Assembly: GCA_964035575.1 (NCBI GenBank)
Contig: OZ037913.1
Location: forward strand, 310,001-374,000
From: Rhynchopus sp. YZ270_cl-10
Lineage: Eukaryota > Euglenozoa > Diplonemea > Diplonemida > Diplonemidae
Reading direction: 5' to 3'
Length of the DNA stretch: 64,000 nucleotides
Part shown: piece by piece, positions 42,826 to 52,932 of the stretch
How positions within the stretch are numbered: position 1 is the first letter of the stretch
Layout: each line of letters opens with the position of its first letter
Position numbers and translations under genes: made by a program
The notes under the pieces: generated by a model
Databases searched by the model: none
Told to the model about the DNA's origin: nothing
The model's input: only the letters and a program-made list of their open reading frames with translations

Positions 42826-44247
42826 ATGTCCCGCGGCCTTGTTAATAGGGGCATTGCGGCACTGCGTCGAACCCAGGCGCATGAGAAGGCCGCCACCGCA
42901 TGGAGGTGGCGGACGTACTTGATAGCAATCGTGGCAGTGTTGGTATTGTTGAATACATTGTTTTTGATGAAGTCGTTGACATTGTTGTGGAAGGAAGGGG
43001 GCCGTCATGAGGTTTGTTTGAACGAGCGTGCGGTCGCCGTCGCCGCACATCTTGGACGCTCCGAGGCCGACAAGATCAGCGGAATTGTCTGCCACATCCG
43101 AAACTACGCAGCAGGATCAATCTTTCCCAACGTATTGTCAAGCATGATGGACCGACTTGAAGATGCCTTTGGCGCACCAGGTCAAGGCAAACCCGAGCAG
43201 CTTATTCGAATACATACAATCTCCTCCCCCCGATTCACCTTTGACCTCGCCTTCAACCCCCGCAGAAAGCCTCGTCGGAAAACCGCAGTACAAAGCGCGC
43301 CTTCTATGGCAGAACCGTTCGATCAATTCAAATTTAACTTCCACCACGTTGATCCTTTGGATTTGCTTATGTATTTCGAACCGTACAATGGTGACACCGC
43401 TTCTCGCGCGCCGGACTGCCGATGCGAATCTAAACATGAATTGGCCAGAAGGAAGCATGCGATTTTTGTGAACCGCTTTCCCCTAGGGATTCACAGCGGT
43501 ATTCTTGCCCCCCATTTCAACCGGAACCATAGTCAAAACCTCGCGGAGCCTTGGGGGCGTGAAGCGCTCCACATTGGCCTGCGTTTCGCAGCTACTACAG
43601 CAACAAGCCCTTCTGCACCTCAAGAACGTCGTTCAAAGTTTCGTGTAGGGTTCAACAGCTTGGCTGGGGGTGCTGCGGTGAACCACCTCCACTTTCAGTT
43701 CTGGGAGTACGAAGGCGCAGGACCTGGGGGTATGCCCATTGAAATCGCCTTTAAAAATGCGCTGGCGAAGAGCTCTGGGTTCCGCCTCCTTGCGAGACAC
43801 ACCAACAGCAGATGCAGACTCAGGGAAATCCAGGGGGGAGACTTTCCGGTGACCGGGTTTGTTATTGAAGGGGGGGTGCGGAGTTGTCGGGCGGCGACTG
43901 CGGATGTGCTGCACATTGCGATTCGGTGGTTGACTACGCATGAGACTCCGTATAATCTGTTGTTCAACGGTGATGATGCATTTATTATTCCTCGTGCAGC
44001 GACGTCGGATTATTCGATGATTGGTGGGTTCCTTCCTGCAGGGTTTCCAGAAATTTTTGGAGAAATTGTCTGTCATGACGAAGCTTGCATGTCCCTGACC
44101 GCAGATGAACTCTCAAAACACTATGTCGAGCGTCTTAACGCTCCTCTCGAAGAAGTAACCATGCCTCTCAGAAGCTCGCTCCTCAACGAAATTGGGAAGT
44201 TCTGGGAGCTCCAGTCGGGGATGTTTCATTTGAATATCGCAGCATAG
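42826..44247 (+). CDS. Membrane-tethered GDP-hexose phosphorylase-like (HIT-type) protein
   Basis: 473 aa, intronless. After a basic start, residues about 31-54 form one membrane segment (YLIAIVAVLVLLNTLFLM), suggesting a signal anchor. The rest resembles the plant VTC2 / animal GDPGP1 family: FNFHHVDPLDLLMYF, IFVNRFPLGIHSGIL, FRVGFNSLAGGAAVNHLHFQ. His287, His289 and Gln291 in HLHFQ match the catalytic HIT-type motif. Known members phosphorolyse GDP-L-galactose (ascorbate route) or GDP-D-glucose and are soluble. The membrane anchor is unusual; the substrate cannot be told. A dense pyrimidine tract (42660-42725) ending in ACCACAG (42727-42733) lies upstream. Confidence 0.7.
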   Translation: MSRGLVNRGIAALRRTQAHEKAATAWRWRTYLIAIVAVLVLLNTLFLMKSLTLLWKEGGRHEVCLNERAVAVAAHLGRSEADKISGIVCHIRNYAAGSIFPNVLSSMMDRLEDAFGAPGQGKPEQLIRIHTISSPRFTFDLAFNPRRKPRRKTAVQSAPSMAEPFDQFKFNFHHVDPLDLLMYFEPYNGDTASRAPDCRCESKHELARRKHAIFVNRFPLGIHSGILAPHFNRNHSQNLAEPWGREALHIGLRFAATTATSPSAPQERRSKFRVGFNSLAGGAAVNHLHFQFWEYEGAGPGGMPIEIAFKNALAKSSGFRLLARHTNSRCRLREIQGGDFPVTGFVIEGGVRSCRAATADVLHIAIRWLTTHETPYNLLFNGDDAFIIPRAATSDYSMIGGFLPAGFPEIFGEIVCHDEACMSLTADELSKHYVERLNAPLEEVTMPLRSSLLNEIGKFWELQSGMFHLNIAA

Positions 44248-44754
44248 TTTCCCTAAAAAAGGGGTGACTCATCAAAACAGGCTTGGGTTTATTTTTTTGC
44301 ATTTGTTACCAACAAATTGAGGCCTTTTGTGCTCAAATCCACCTTTTTTGCAGTACAATAACAAAGAACACCCGCAGAGAGAATTGATGCAGTGCGTCTG
44401 CAAAAGGCGTTTGTCACCTTTTTTTTTGTTTATTTTTTTTTTTGTAGAATTTTGTCAAAAAATGTACTGGGTATTGGGGTGGGAGGGGGTGGTTATTTAA
44501 AAAGAAACGAGAAAAACCTTTTTATTTTTTTTTTTTGCGTGGAGGTCACACAGGTGGTGTCTACACGTTGTCAATTTTTCAAAAAAAAAAAAAAAAAGTG
44601 TCACTTGTCGTTCCCTCACCCCCCCTTATTGTAGTTTGATGCTTTGACGCTTTTGCACACTGTCTCTCACCTGTTGAGTGGTGGTGTTGTGGAGCACAGC
44701 TGGGTGAGTAAACGACGTGACACTTTCCGCTCACAAAGTAGTGTGCGTAAAAAA
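44248..44754. other. Intergenic, T-rich
   Basis: No gene is seen. A loose class II hairpin, GTGCGTCTGCAAAAGGCG, lies near 44390. The rest is homopolymer-rich. Confidence 0.5.
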
Positions 44755-45361
44755 CAGGGGTTAAGTTAGGGCGGGTTTCTGGGTTTTCAAAACCCGGTTT
44801 TCGGGTTTTCGGGTTTTTCAAAAAAAAAAAAAAAAAATGGAATCCGAAAAAAAAAAATCCAAATTTTTGGGTGGTGTAGGCTGGGAAGGTGGGGTAGGGG
44901 TGGGGGCGGAGCCCCCACCCCACCCTCTAAGAAAAAAAATATCCTCCCGACCCAAACAAACCCCCGGTCAGAACTGGGAATTATTCATATGAAGAGGCAA
45001 CAGGGATCTCTGGCGAACTTCGGGTTCAGTACTAGTGTTGCGAGAGTGCGGGTGAAGCAGGACGTGGGAACTGAGGTCGGTGAGGGGTACACCAGTCCTG
45101 TTCTTCAAATTTATGCTCCAAAATTGTTAGGACAAATCCAAAAATCCCCAGCCCCCCATTTTTTGGTGGGATTTTTGAACTTTGCCCAAAAATCGCGGAA
45201 TTTTTTTTTCGCTCGCTACGCTCGCGGAGGTGCACCTTAAAATTTTCCCGCTCGCTGCGCTCGCGGAGGGGATTGGTTATTTTTCGCAAAATCCAGAAAA
45301 ATCGAAAAAAACCCAGAAAACCCGACTCAGCGAGAAAAAAAAAAAGCTAACTTAACCCCTG
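44755..45361. mobile_element. hAT-like miniature element
   Basis: The ends CAGGGGTTAAGTTAG and CTAACTTAACCCCTG are inverted, and GTAAAAAA occurs directly at both flanks (44747-44754 and 45362-45369), an exact 8-bp target duplication. CAGGG-type ends and 8-bp duplications are hallmarks of hAT elements. The 607-bp interior is non-coding; it has GGGTTTTC repeats and two GCTCGC(T/G)...GCTCGCGGAGG hairpins. Confidence 0.85.
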
Positions 45362-45571
45362 GTAAAAAACAAAAAAAAAAAAACAAACAAAAAGAAAAAG
45401 AAAAAGAAAAAAAAAATCAGCTTGTGGATAGATCCTAACGGTGGGGTGCTATTTTATTTAGCGCAAAAAAAAATAATGGATGACCATTTTTTCCCCTCAC
45501 AAACCCGATAATCGGTGTGTGCCTCACAAACGCGTTTTGCATTTTTCCAACCCCTCATTTTTTTTTTTTTA

Positions 45572-45609
45572 AAGGTGACAGAATCACGAGAGCGGCTGAC
45601 GTTCATCTT
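45572..45609 (+). repeat. Dispersed hairpin, class I variant
   Basis: AAGGTGACAGAATC, loop ACGAGAG, CGGCTGACGTTCATCTT. The outer AAGGTGA/TCATCTT pairing is kept with one wobble, while the inner stem has drifted. Confidence 0.5.
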
Positions 45610-45626
45610 TTAACAAACTGGTTTAT

Positions 45627-45786
45627 TTTGTTACCTCATGAAATGAAGGAGGAAATAGAAACAAAGCATTTTGAACGCACTTTGCGGTTCTGGGGACAAA
45701 ACCGCGCTGCAGAGCCACTCCTCACCAAAACAGGTCGAGGTGTCTGCGTTTCACCTGTCTCCCATGGGTTTTATCGTGTGATGAGT
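45627..45786 (+). repeat. Dispersed ~160-bp repeat, copy 1
   Basis: It starts TTTTGTTACCTCATGAAATG and ends TTTTATCGTGTGATGAGT. It contains a small hairpin GCGGTTCTGGGG...AACCGC. A second copy is at 53867-54027 in the same orientation. The open frame in copy 1 is not kept in copy 2, so it is not protein-coding. Confidence 0.75.
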
Positions 45787-46229
45787 TGTTAAGTTTCGAT
45801 TTTATACCTGCAAGCGTAGCTTAAAGGAGAAATGGTTTCTCCCGATACAGAGATAAAAAAAAAAAATTGCTCGGTGCAATGAAGTGTATAACATATAACA
45901 GAAAATTTAAATAGACAAAAGTGTAGTTTCCATCGAGCGCCACCCAAGGTGCGTACCTAAACGATAGTCGAGCACAACACTGTAAATGTATGGGATGGGG
46001 AAGAGGGGAGGGGTGAGGCTATCTGTCACTTTAAAGAAAATTCTTTTGTTGTGTAAATGTGATGAAAAGGAAAAAAGAAAGAAAAGTGTAACTGTGCCGT
46101 TTGGCGATAACAATGTATGTCTTCACCACCCTAGAGAAAACAAAAAAGGAGGGGTGTGATGCAAGAATTGTAATTGCAAGTTGTCCCAATGAATATCCTT
46201 TTTTACTTTTGGAGATCTTCTCTTTTTCC

Positions 46230-46261
46230 AGGTGACTAAGCACGAGAGGCTTAGTTTCATC
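46230..46261 (+). repeat. Dispersed hairpin, class I
   Basis: AGGTGACTAAGC, loop ACGAGAG, GCTTAGTTTCATCT. The inner CTAAGC/GCTTAG stem is perfect. Confidence 0.65.
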
Positions 46262-46719
46262 TAATAAAACTTTTCTTTCTTTGTCTTAAAAGCATATTTG
46301 ATATTAGCCCAGCCACGGAGGATGGCCGCAACCTTTAATTCCTTTTTTTTTTTCACGATTTTTTCAAAAAAAAAAAAAGGTACGCGCGTGTGCGCAGCGA
46401 GGCCTATCTTTCAAGTTTTCTTTAAAAATCTTCGGTTCGAATATACAGTCAAAGTTACTTACCTGTGTCCTGGTACCTAAGTGCTTGGATCTGTTTATGC
46501 ATGAAGAATAACAAAAAAGCAAGCCAGGCTCTAAGTGTAGAACCTGAGCTTTCTTAAATTAACCCACCCCACACCCTCTCAGCTGATGTCAGGAGCTTGC
46601 AACGTGCAATATGAATTCACGAAAATAGTTGATTTTTTTTTCTCATTTTCTAAAAACAATGTATCATAAAAACACCTATCTGCACAGAATCACACACTTC
46701 CACTTTATTTTCTGTAATT

Positions 46720-48338
46720 ATGTCGAAGACAGCAGGCCAGGGTGATGAGGAGGTTGACAAGAACGTTGAGAGATGGAGAATGAAGAAGATGATCCAGAAC
46801 CTGCAGGCAGCAAAGGGAGTTGCGTCCGCAGGGCTGATCACACTGATGATCCCCCCGAAGGACCAGATCGCAAAGGCGTCGAAGCTGCTGAACGAAGAGT
46901 ACGGAACAGCAGCAAGTATCAAGTCGCACACCACCAAGCTTGCAGTGCAGTCTGCTATCACCTCTGCACTCGCGCGTTTGAAGTTGTACAACCGCACACC
47001 TGTGAACGGATTGATTGTGTTCTGTGGTAACGTGATGACAGAGGACAACAAGGAAAAGAAGGTGACTGTGGACATGGAGCCCTTCAAGCCTGTCAGCCAG
47101 TCGAAGTATGTGTGCGACAACAAGTTCCACGTTGACGAGCTGTACCGTATGCTTGAGTCCGACGACAAGGTATGATTTCCTTATTCTGGAAAAGAAGAAA
47201 GGGTGCATATGTTGACCCTCTCAAATACTTTCAATTCTGTGAACTGAAAGTACATGAATCTAACTTATTCTGTTCTGTGCCACCACCATCACCACCATCA
47301 CCACACCACCCTCCACAGTACGGATTCATTGTGATGGACGGTAACGGTACGCTGTACGGAACGCTTGCAGGTAACACACGTGAAATCCTCTACCGTTTCA
47401 CCGTGGAATTGCCGAAGAAGCACGGTCGTGGAGGACAGTCTGCAGCACGTTTCGGACGTCTTCGTATGGAGAAGCGTCGCAACTACGTGAGAAAGGTATG
47501 ATGCCGTTGCCGCTTGCAGTGTCGTATTTATTAGATGACACTTTGACTTTGACTTTGATTTTGACTTTGACTTCAACACCTTCAACACATCACACTTCAC
47601 TCACCACAGGTTGCTGAGCTCTCAACAGCATACTTCATCTCGAACGACCGTCCGAACGTGGCAGGTCTTATTCTTGCGGGTAGTGCTGAGTTCAAGAACG
47701 ACCTTGAGGGATCTGACCTGTTCGACCAGCGTCTGAAGCCCTGTGTGATGAAGCTTGTTGACGTTGCGTACGGTGGAGAGAACGGGTTCAACCAGGCCAT
47801 TGAGCTGAGTCAGGACGTGCTTGGGAACGTGAAGTTCCTGAAGGAGAAGAAGCTGATTGACGAGTTCTTCGACAACATCGCGAAGGACACGAACATGTAC
47901 TGCTTTGGTATCGACGACACCATCCGCGCACTTGAGATGGGATCGATGCGCACCCTGATTCTGTGGGAGGAGCTGCCTTACAAACGCTATGTGATCTCTG
48001 GAGGAAACCTTGAGGTGGAGCAGGTGTACTACATGAAGGAGGAGGAGGCACACAAGCAGGGGATCATGAAGGACAGCGACGGCACACAGCTTGAGGTGGA
48101 GGTGGAGGACTTTGTTGAGTACGCTGCGTGCAACTACAAGAAGTACGGATGCACGCTTGAGTTCGTGACGAACAAGAGTGCTGAGGGATCGCAGTTCTGC
48201 AAGGGTTTCCAGGGTATTGGAGGTATTCTGCGTTACGCTGTGAACTTCGTGGAGCTGAACCAGCTGGAGCGGGGTGACGACGGCAGCGACGACAGCTGCG
48301 ACGGAGGAGAGGACTTCAACGACGACGACTTCATGTGA
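46720..48338 (+). CDS. Peptide chain release factor eRF1, copy 1
   Basis: Three exons: 46720-47169, 47319-47495 and 47610-48338 (451 aa); both introns are phase 0 and start GTATGA. eRF1 reads stop codons in the ribosomal A site and triggers peptide release. The N domain has the YVCDNKF (YxCxxxF) motif. The position of the otherwise near-invariant NIKS is SIKS (residues 66-69). The M domain has HGRGGQSA, with the GGQ at 188-190 that reaches the peptidyl-transferase centre. The C domain (eRF3 binding) is full length and ends in an acidic tail, [12 protein letters not shown]. The duplicate at 51135 encodes the same protein. Standard stops TGA, TAA and TAG all end genes in this window. Confidence 0.97.
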
Positions 48339-48904
48339 GCATACTTACATCACAGAGGGGCTCTGAGGCGGGTGGAACATCTGCCAACGAGCCTTCACAA
48401 CCGCAAACAACAAACGACGGACAGACGCGTTACATTTTTGAAAAAGCAAAACAAAACGACAGTTTTTCATACCCTTTTTTATTTTTTTTTTCTCCCCTTT
48501 TTTTCACCATTTTCGCCTACGTTTTCTGAATATTTCTCTTTGCAGAATATTTATGCTTCATTGGCCAAGATCAACACGAAGCTTAAGAAAATGGTGATCT
48601 TTAAACTGAAAAAACAAACGCGTGAATGTAAGTTGCGACATTTTTATTTTTGTTATTTTTTTTGTTTGAGCCGAATTGGGCTTAGAGTACTGAGCCTTTT
48701 TATTTGAAAAAAAGGGTGATTGTCGACACAAAATGTGAAAACTATCTACGAGGTACCTTTCACACCAAGAGATCAAAAAAGACAAAAAATGAAAAAAGAA
48801 GGGGAAAAAAAAAAGAGACAACACCGCCCGCCCCTCTGTGATGTAAGGAAATTTATGAATTTATGCTTAACCGAAGAGTCTTAGCGCAGACAGCCTTTGC
48901 TTAG

Positions 48905-49020
48905 GCTGCTGATAATTGCTGGACAATGTGCACTTTCGTGCACGGAGACACATTGTAGTCCGCAAATGAGGCAAAGTGCTGCCTGCAAAGCGCAAGTTTA
49001 GCTTCGTGCAAAACCTGCAG
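48905..49020. other. Stem-rich segment, possible structured RNA
   Basis: GGACAATGTG pairs with CACATTGTAGTCC with an internal GTGCAC-TTTC-GTGCAC hairpin. A second small hairpin, GCGCAAGTTTAGCTTCGTGC, lies just downstream. No known RNA family is recognised. Confidence 0.3.
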
Positions 49021-49240
49021 TATTGTGTGTGGAAGAGAGAGACACAACAAAAGAAAACCCCCCCCCCTCCTCCCCTGAGAGCAGGAAGGCGGGGTACCGC
49101 GTGAAAGAGTTGCGTTGTACCCAAGCAAGTCTTCCCACTCTCATTACCACTCTCCATCCTCCCCGCATCCCCCCTGCTTCCTGTCGGGAGTGTATCACAC
49201 AAAAGTAAAAGGAGATTTGTTTTAAAAGTAAATATTGAGA

Positions 49241-50158
49241 TATATCAGCCAAAATCTGCTTAGCCGTATACTTCGGGGCCTCGTTCACTTAATAAACCAC
49301 AGATGCAAATTTTTGAGCCTACGACCCCGCATTTAACTCATTTCGATCCCCTGATTTCAATCCCAAAAAAATTTCAAAAAAATAAAAAAAAATTATTTTC
49401 TGAAATGACGTCGGCAGTTTTTTCACTTTTGCTCTCCGCCGCCTCAGGTGAGAACTTATTTTCCAAACACCCCGAAAATGGGCGTATATGGATTTCCGAG
49501 CCCCCCGCGTTTCATAGAAAAAAAAACCGACCATTTTAGTGGAGTAGAAGTCAAAAAAAAGTGGCTCCAATGCTTTGTGCATGTAATACAGGGGATTTTC
49601 AGTGCAGAAAGAGTGGTCGGCTCCACCAAAAGTTGCGTACCGTGGAGTGTGTTTCCAGTTGAAAAAAATGGTCGCAATTGAAAGATTTGTCAAAAATAAA
49701 TCCAAAGAAAAAAAAATCGACAACTTTTGACAAAAAAAATCTAATTTAGAGACATCACTGTGTTGGACCCAAAGAGGCGATTTCCTCACCGTACAAAGTA
49801 CACTGTATAGTACCCAGTACATAGTACCCATTCTCCCGCCGCCCACTCGCTCGCCCCAGATGCATATTTTTGACCGTCCGACCCCGGAATTGAACGTTTT
49901 CGCACCCTATCTTTCCAAGAATATTTTTTTTCAGAATGTGCCCGGGCCATAAAATCGATAAAATCCACCTGTCCACGGTCAAGTACGTTTGAGAGGCCGG
50001 GGGTGTAATATTTTCACCCGAAAAGGCGCGTATATGAATTTCCGGATCGATCTGAAAAAATTCCGGGGTCGCAACATTTTTTTGGCGGATTTTTTATCAC
50101 TTTAAAGTGGCTCCAAAAACAGGCCATTATATACGGCTAAGCAGATTTTGGCTGATAT
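49241..50158. mobile_element. TIR element, non-coding, ~0.9 kb
   Basis: The left end TATATCAGCCAAAATCTGC...TTAGCCGTATA is inverted at the right end as TATACGGCTAAGCAG...ATTTTGGCTGATAT. The interior holds two related segments (GATGCAAATTTTTGA...CGACCCC and GATGCATATTTTTGA...CGACCCC). No transposase is seen. Confidence 0.7.
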
Positions 50159-50369
50159 GTGTTGTTGTTGGGTTTTCAGAATAAAATAGCAAAAAAAAAA
50201 AAAAAAGTACAAGAAATAGTGGAGCTCATCCTCGGGTGTCTCTCAGTCTACACTAATACAACCAAGTTTTCAAAAAAGAGAAAAAGAAATTGAGAAAAAG
50301 AAAATAAGGGGTGCGAAAAGAGAAGTGATACGCAAGGAAAAATACCCCCTTTTTTAGTTTATTATTGTT

Positions 50370-50397
50370 ATACACTGTCACGAGAGGGCTTTTGTAT
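50370..50397 (+). repeat. Dispersed hairpin, class III
   Basis: ATACACTGTC, loop ACGAGAG, GGCTTTTGTAT, then TTCAAGCC and T-rich DNA. Confidence 0.65.
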
Positions 50398-50613
50398 TTC
50401 AAGCCAAATTTTTATTTTTTGGAAATGCAAAAAAATGAACATTAAATGAAACAGGCCCGAGGCTATCCTTAGTTGGGATTATTTCATTTTTTGGGATTTT
50501 TGTGTTTTTCGTTGGTCCACTTCATTGAGGATTTTTTTTTGTTTTTTCGCACATTTTAAAGTTCGCTATCTAACAAAGTGTGTAGACACGAGATTTTACG
50601 AGTTTTCTTGAAG

Positions 50614-50640
50614 GTACACCGTCACGAGAGGGCCTTGTCT
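50614..50640 (+). repeat. Dispersed hairpin, class III
   Basis: GTACACCGTC, loop ACGAGAG, GGCCTTGTCT, then TTTCAACTTTCG. 27 nt. Confidence 0.65.
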
Positions 50641-50670
50641 TTTCAACTTTCGTTTCGATCTCATCTGTGA

Positions 50671-50702
50671 GATGACGAAATACTCGAGACCTAGGTTCGT
50701 CT
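50671..50702 (+). repeat. Dispersed hairpin, class I-like
   Basis: GATGACGAAATAC, loop around TCGAGAC, CTAGGTTCGTC; the base pairs GACGAA/TTCGTC are perfect. Its stem sequence is unlike other copies. Confidence 0.5.
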
Positions 50703-50744
50703 GATCAACAATTTCTTCATTACCATTTGCTTTTTTTTTTAAAG

Positions 50745-50771
50745 GTACACTGTCACGAGAGGGCTTTGTAT
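50745..50771 (+). repeat. Dispersed hairpin, class III
   Basis: GTACACTGTC, loop ACGAGAG, GGCTTTGTAT, then TTCAAGTCAAC and a T-run. Exactly 27 nt: five basal pairs, a 2x2 mismatch and three pairs next to the loop. Confidence 0.75.
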
Positions 50772-51134
50772 TTCAAGTCAACTTTTTTTTTGTTTTTCAT
50801 TTCCCTGATTACCCCACCCATTTCGTGCAGGGCGACAAGAAACCTGCGAGAGGAAGTCACTATTCATTGGAAATTCTTCTTCCAGTTCACTCACAGGACT
50901 TGCCCCCAGCATATGTTAAGACTTGTCAGCAAAAAAAAAATAATCACAGTCAAGGCAAAAACAAAGGTAACTACAATGATAAATTAGCAAAACAAAACAG
51001 TTGTTTCTACCACCCCACACCCGTTGTTGTATGTTTATTTTCTCCCTGTAACCAGGTTGGGTCTCTCTAATGTGAGAGTCTTTGACCACAGCCCGTTTTA
51101 CATCACAGTATCCCCTCACAGGTGAATAGTTATC

Positions 51135-52885
51135 ATGTCGAAGACAGCAGGCCAGGGTGATGAGGAGGTTGACAAGAACGTTGAGAGATGGAGAATGAAG
51201 AAGATGATCCAGAACCTGCAGGCAGCAAAGGGAGTTGCGTCCGCAGGGCTGATCACACTGATGATCCCCCCGAAGGACCAGATCGCAAAGGCGTCGAAGC
51301 TGCTGAACGAAGAGTACGGAACAGCAGCAAGTATCAAGTCGCACACCACCAAGCTTGCAGTGCAGTCTGCTATCACCTCTGCACTCGCGCGTTTGAAGTT
51401 GTACAACCGCACACCTGTGAACGGACTGATTGTGTTCTGTGGTAACGTGATGACAGAGGACAACAAGGAAAAGAAGGTGACTGTGGACATGGAGCCCTTC
51501 AAGCCTGTCAGCCAGTCGAAGTATGTGTGCGACAACAAGTTCCACGTTGACGAGCTGTACCGTATGCTTGAGTCCGACGACAAGGTATGATTTCCCTTAT
51601 TCTGGAAAAGAAGAAAGGGTGCATATGTTGACCCTCTCAAATACTTTCAATTCTGTGAACTAAAAGTACATGAATCAAACTTATTTTGTTCTGTGCCATC
51701 ACCACACCACTACCTCCACCACCACACCACCACCACCCTCCACAGTACGGATTCATTGTGATGGACGGTAACGGTACGCTGTACGGAACGCTTGCAGGTA
51801 ACACACGTGAAATCCTCTACCGTTTCACCGTGGAATTGCCGAAGAAGCACGGTCGTGGAGGACAGTCTGCAGCACGTTTCGGACGTCTTCGTATGGAGAA
51901 GCGTCGCAACTACGTGAGAAAGGTATGATGCCGTTGCCGCTTGCAGTGTCGTGTTTATTAGATGACACGTTGACTTTGACTTTGACTTTGATTTTGATTT
52001 TGATTTTGATTTTGATTTTGATTTTGATTTTGATTTTGATTTTGATTTTGATTTTGATTTTGATTTTGATTTTGATTTTGATTTTGATTTTGATTTTGAC
52101 TTTGACTTTGATTTTGACTTCAACACCTTCAACACATCACACTTCACTCACCACAGGTTGCTGAGCTCTCAACAGCATACTTCATCTCGAACGACCGTCC
52201 GAACGTGGCAGGTCTCATTCTTGCGGGTAGTGCTGAGTTCAAGAACGACCTTGAGGGATCTGACCTGTTCGACCAGCGTCTGAAGCCCTGTGTGATGAAG
52301 CTTGTTGACGTTGCGTACGGTGGTGAGAACGGGTTCAACCAGGCCATTGAGCTGAGTCAGGACGTGCTTGGGAACGTGAAGTTCCTGAAGGAGAAGAAAC
52401 TGATTGACGAGTTCTTCGACAACATCGCAAAGGACACAAACATGTACTGCTTCGGTATCGACGACACCATCCGCGCACTTGAGATGGGATCGATGCGCAC
52501 ACTGATTCTGTGGGAGGAGCTGCCTTACAAACGCTATGTGATCTCTGGAGGAAACCTTGAGGTGGAGCAGGTGTACTACATGAAGGAGGAGGAGGCGCAC
52601 AAGCAGGGGATCATGAAGGACAGCGACGGCACACAGCTTGAGGTGGAGGTGGAGGACTTTGTTGAGTACGCTGCGTGCAACTACAAGAAGTACGGATGCA
52701 CGCTTGAGTTCGTGACGAACAAGAGTGCTGAGGGATCGCAGTTCTGCAAGGGTTTCCAGGGCATTGGAGGTATTCTGCGTTACGCTGTGAACTTCGTGGA
52801 GCTGAACCAGCTGGAGCGGGGTGACGACGGCAGCGACGACAGCTGCGACGGAGGAGAGGACTTCAACGACGACGACTTCATGTGA
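51135..52885 (+). CDS. Peptide chain release factor eRF1, copy 2
   Basis: Three exons: 51135-51584, 51746-51922 and 52157-52885 (451 aa). The deduced protein is the same as copy 1, including SIKS and GGQ, while a handful of synonymous bases differ. Sequence identity starts right at the ATG and continues 47 bp past the stop codon; the upstream DNA is unrelated. Intron 2 is twice as long as in copy 1 because of a TTTTGA-type repeat. This points to a recent duplication or ongoing gene conversion. Each copy has its own acceptor-like AG upstream, so both may be expressed. Confidence 0.97.
51985..52105. repeat. (TTTTGA)n microsatellite in eRF1-2 intron 2
   Basis: About 20 units of GATTTT in tandem. 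The homologous intron of copy 1 has only a few TTTGAC/TTTGAT units. Confidence 0.95.
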
Positions 52886-52932
52886 GCATACTTACATCAC
52901 AGAGGGGCTCTGAGGCGGGTGGAACATCTGCC

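Larger units (their letters stand above)
45370..46719. other. Intergenic region upstream of eRF1 copy 1
   Basis: No gene is seen. It holds a dispersed ~160-bp repeat (45627-45786), class I hairpins (45572, 46230), a loose class IV hairpin (about 46381) and a probable acceptor CTGCACAG (46680-46687). Confidence 0.5.
48386..51134. other. Spacer between the two eRF1 genes
   Basis: No gene is seen. It holds a TIR element (49241-50158), a stem-rich segment at about 48880-49020, three class III hairpins (50370, 50614, 50745), a class I-like one (50671), GTGATTGTCGACACAAAA (48715) and a probable acceptor CCCTCACAG at 51113-51121. Confidence 0.55.

Noticed and set aside
45517-45792. 91-aa frame over the dispersed 160-bp repeat
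   Set aside because: The second copy at 53867-54027 does not keep the frame, so it is a repeat and not a gene.
46720-48338. Altered genetic code suggested by SIKS in eRF1
   Set aside because: Genes here end normally in TGA (tubulin, eRF1), TAG (GH3, fibrillarin, MAP kinase) and TAA (cytochrome b5), and no conserved coding region runs through a stop.
38380-52105. CRISPR-like arrays among the tandem repeats
   Set aside because: The tandem arrays (38380-38778, 51985-52105, 60257-60350) have no unique spacers, and the genome is eukaryotic.
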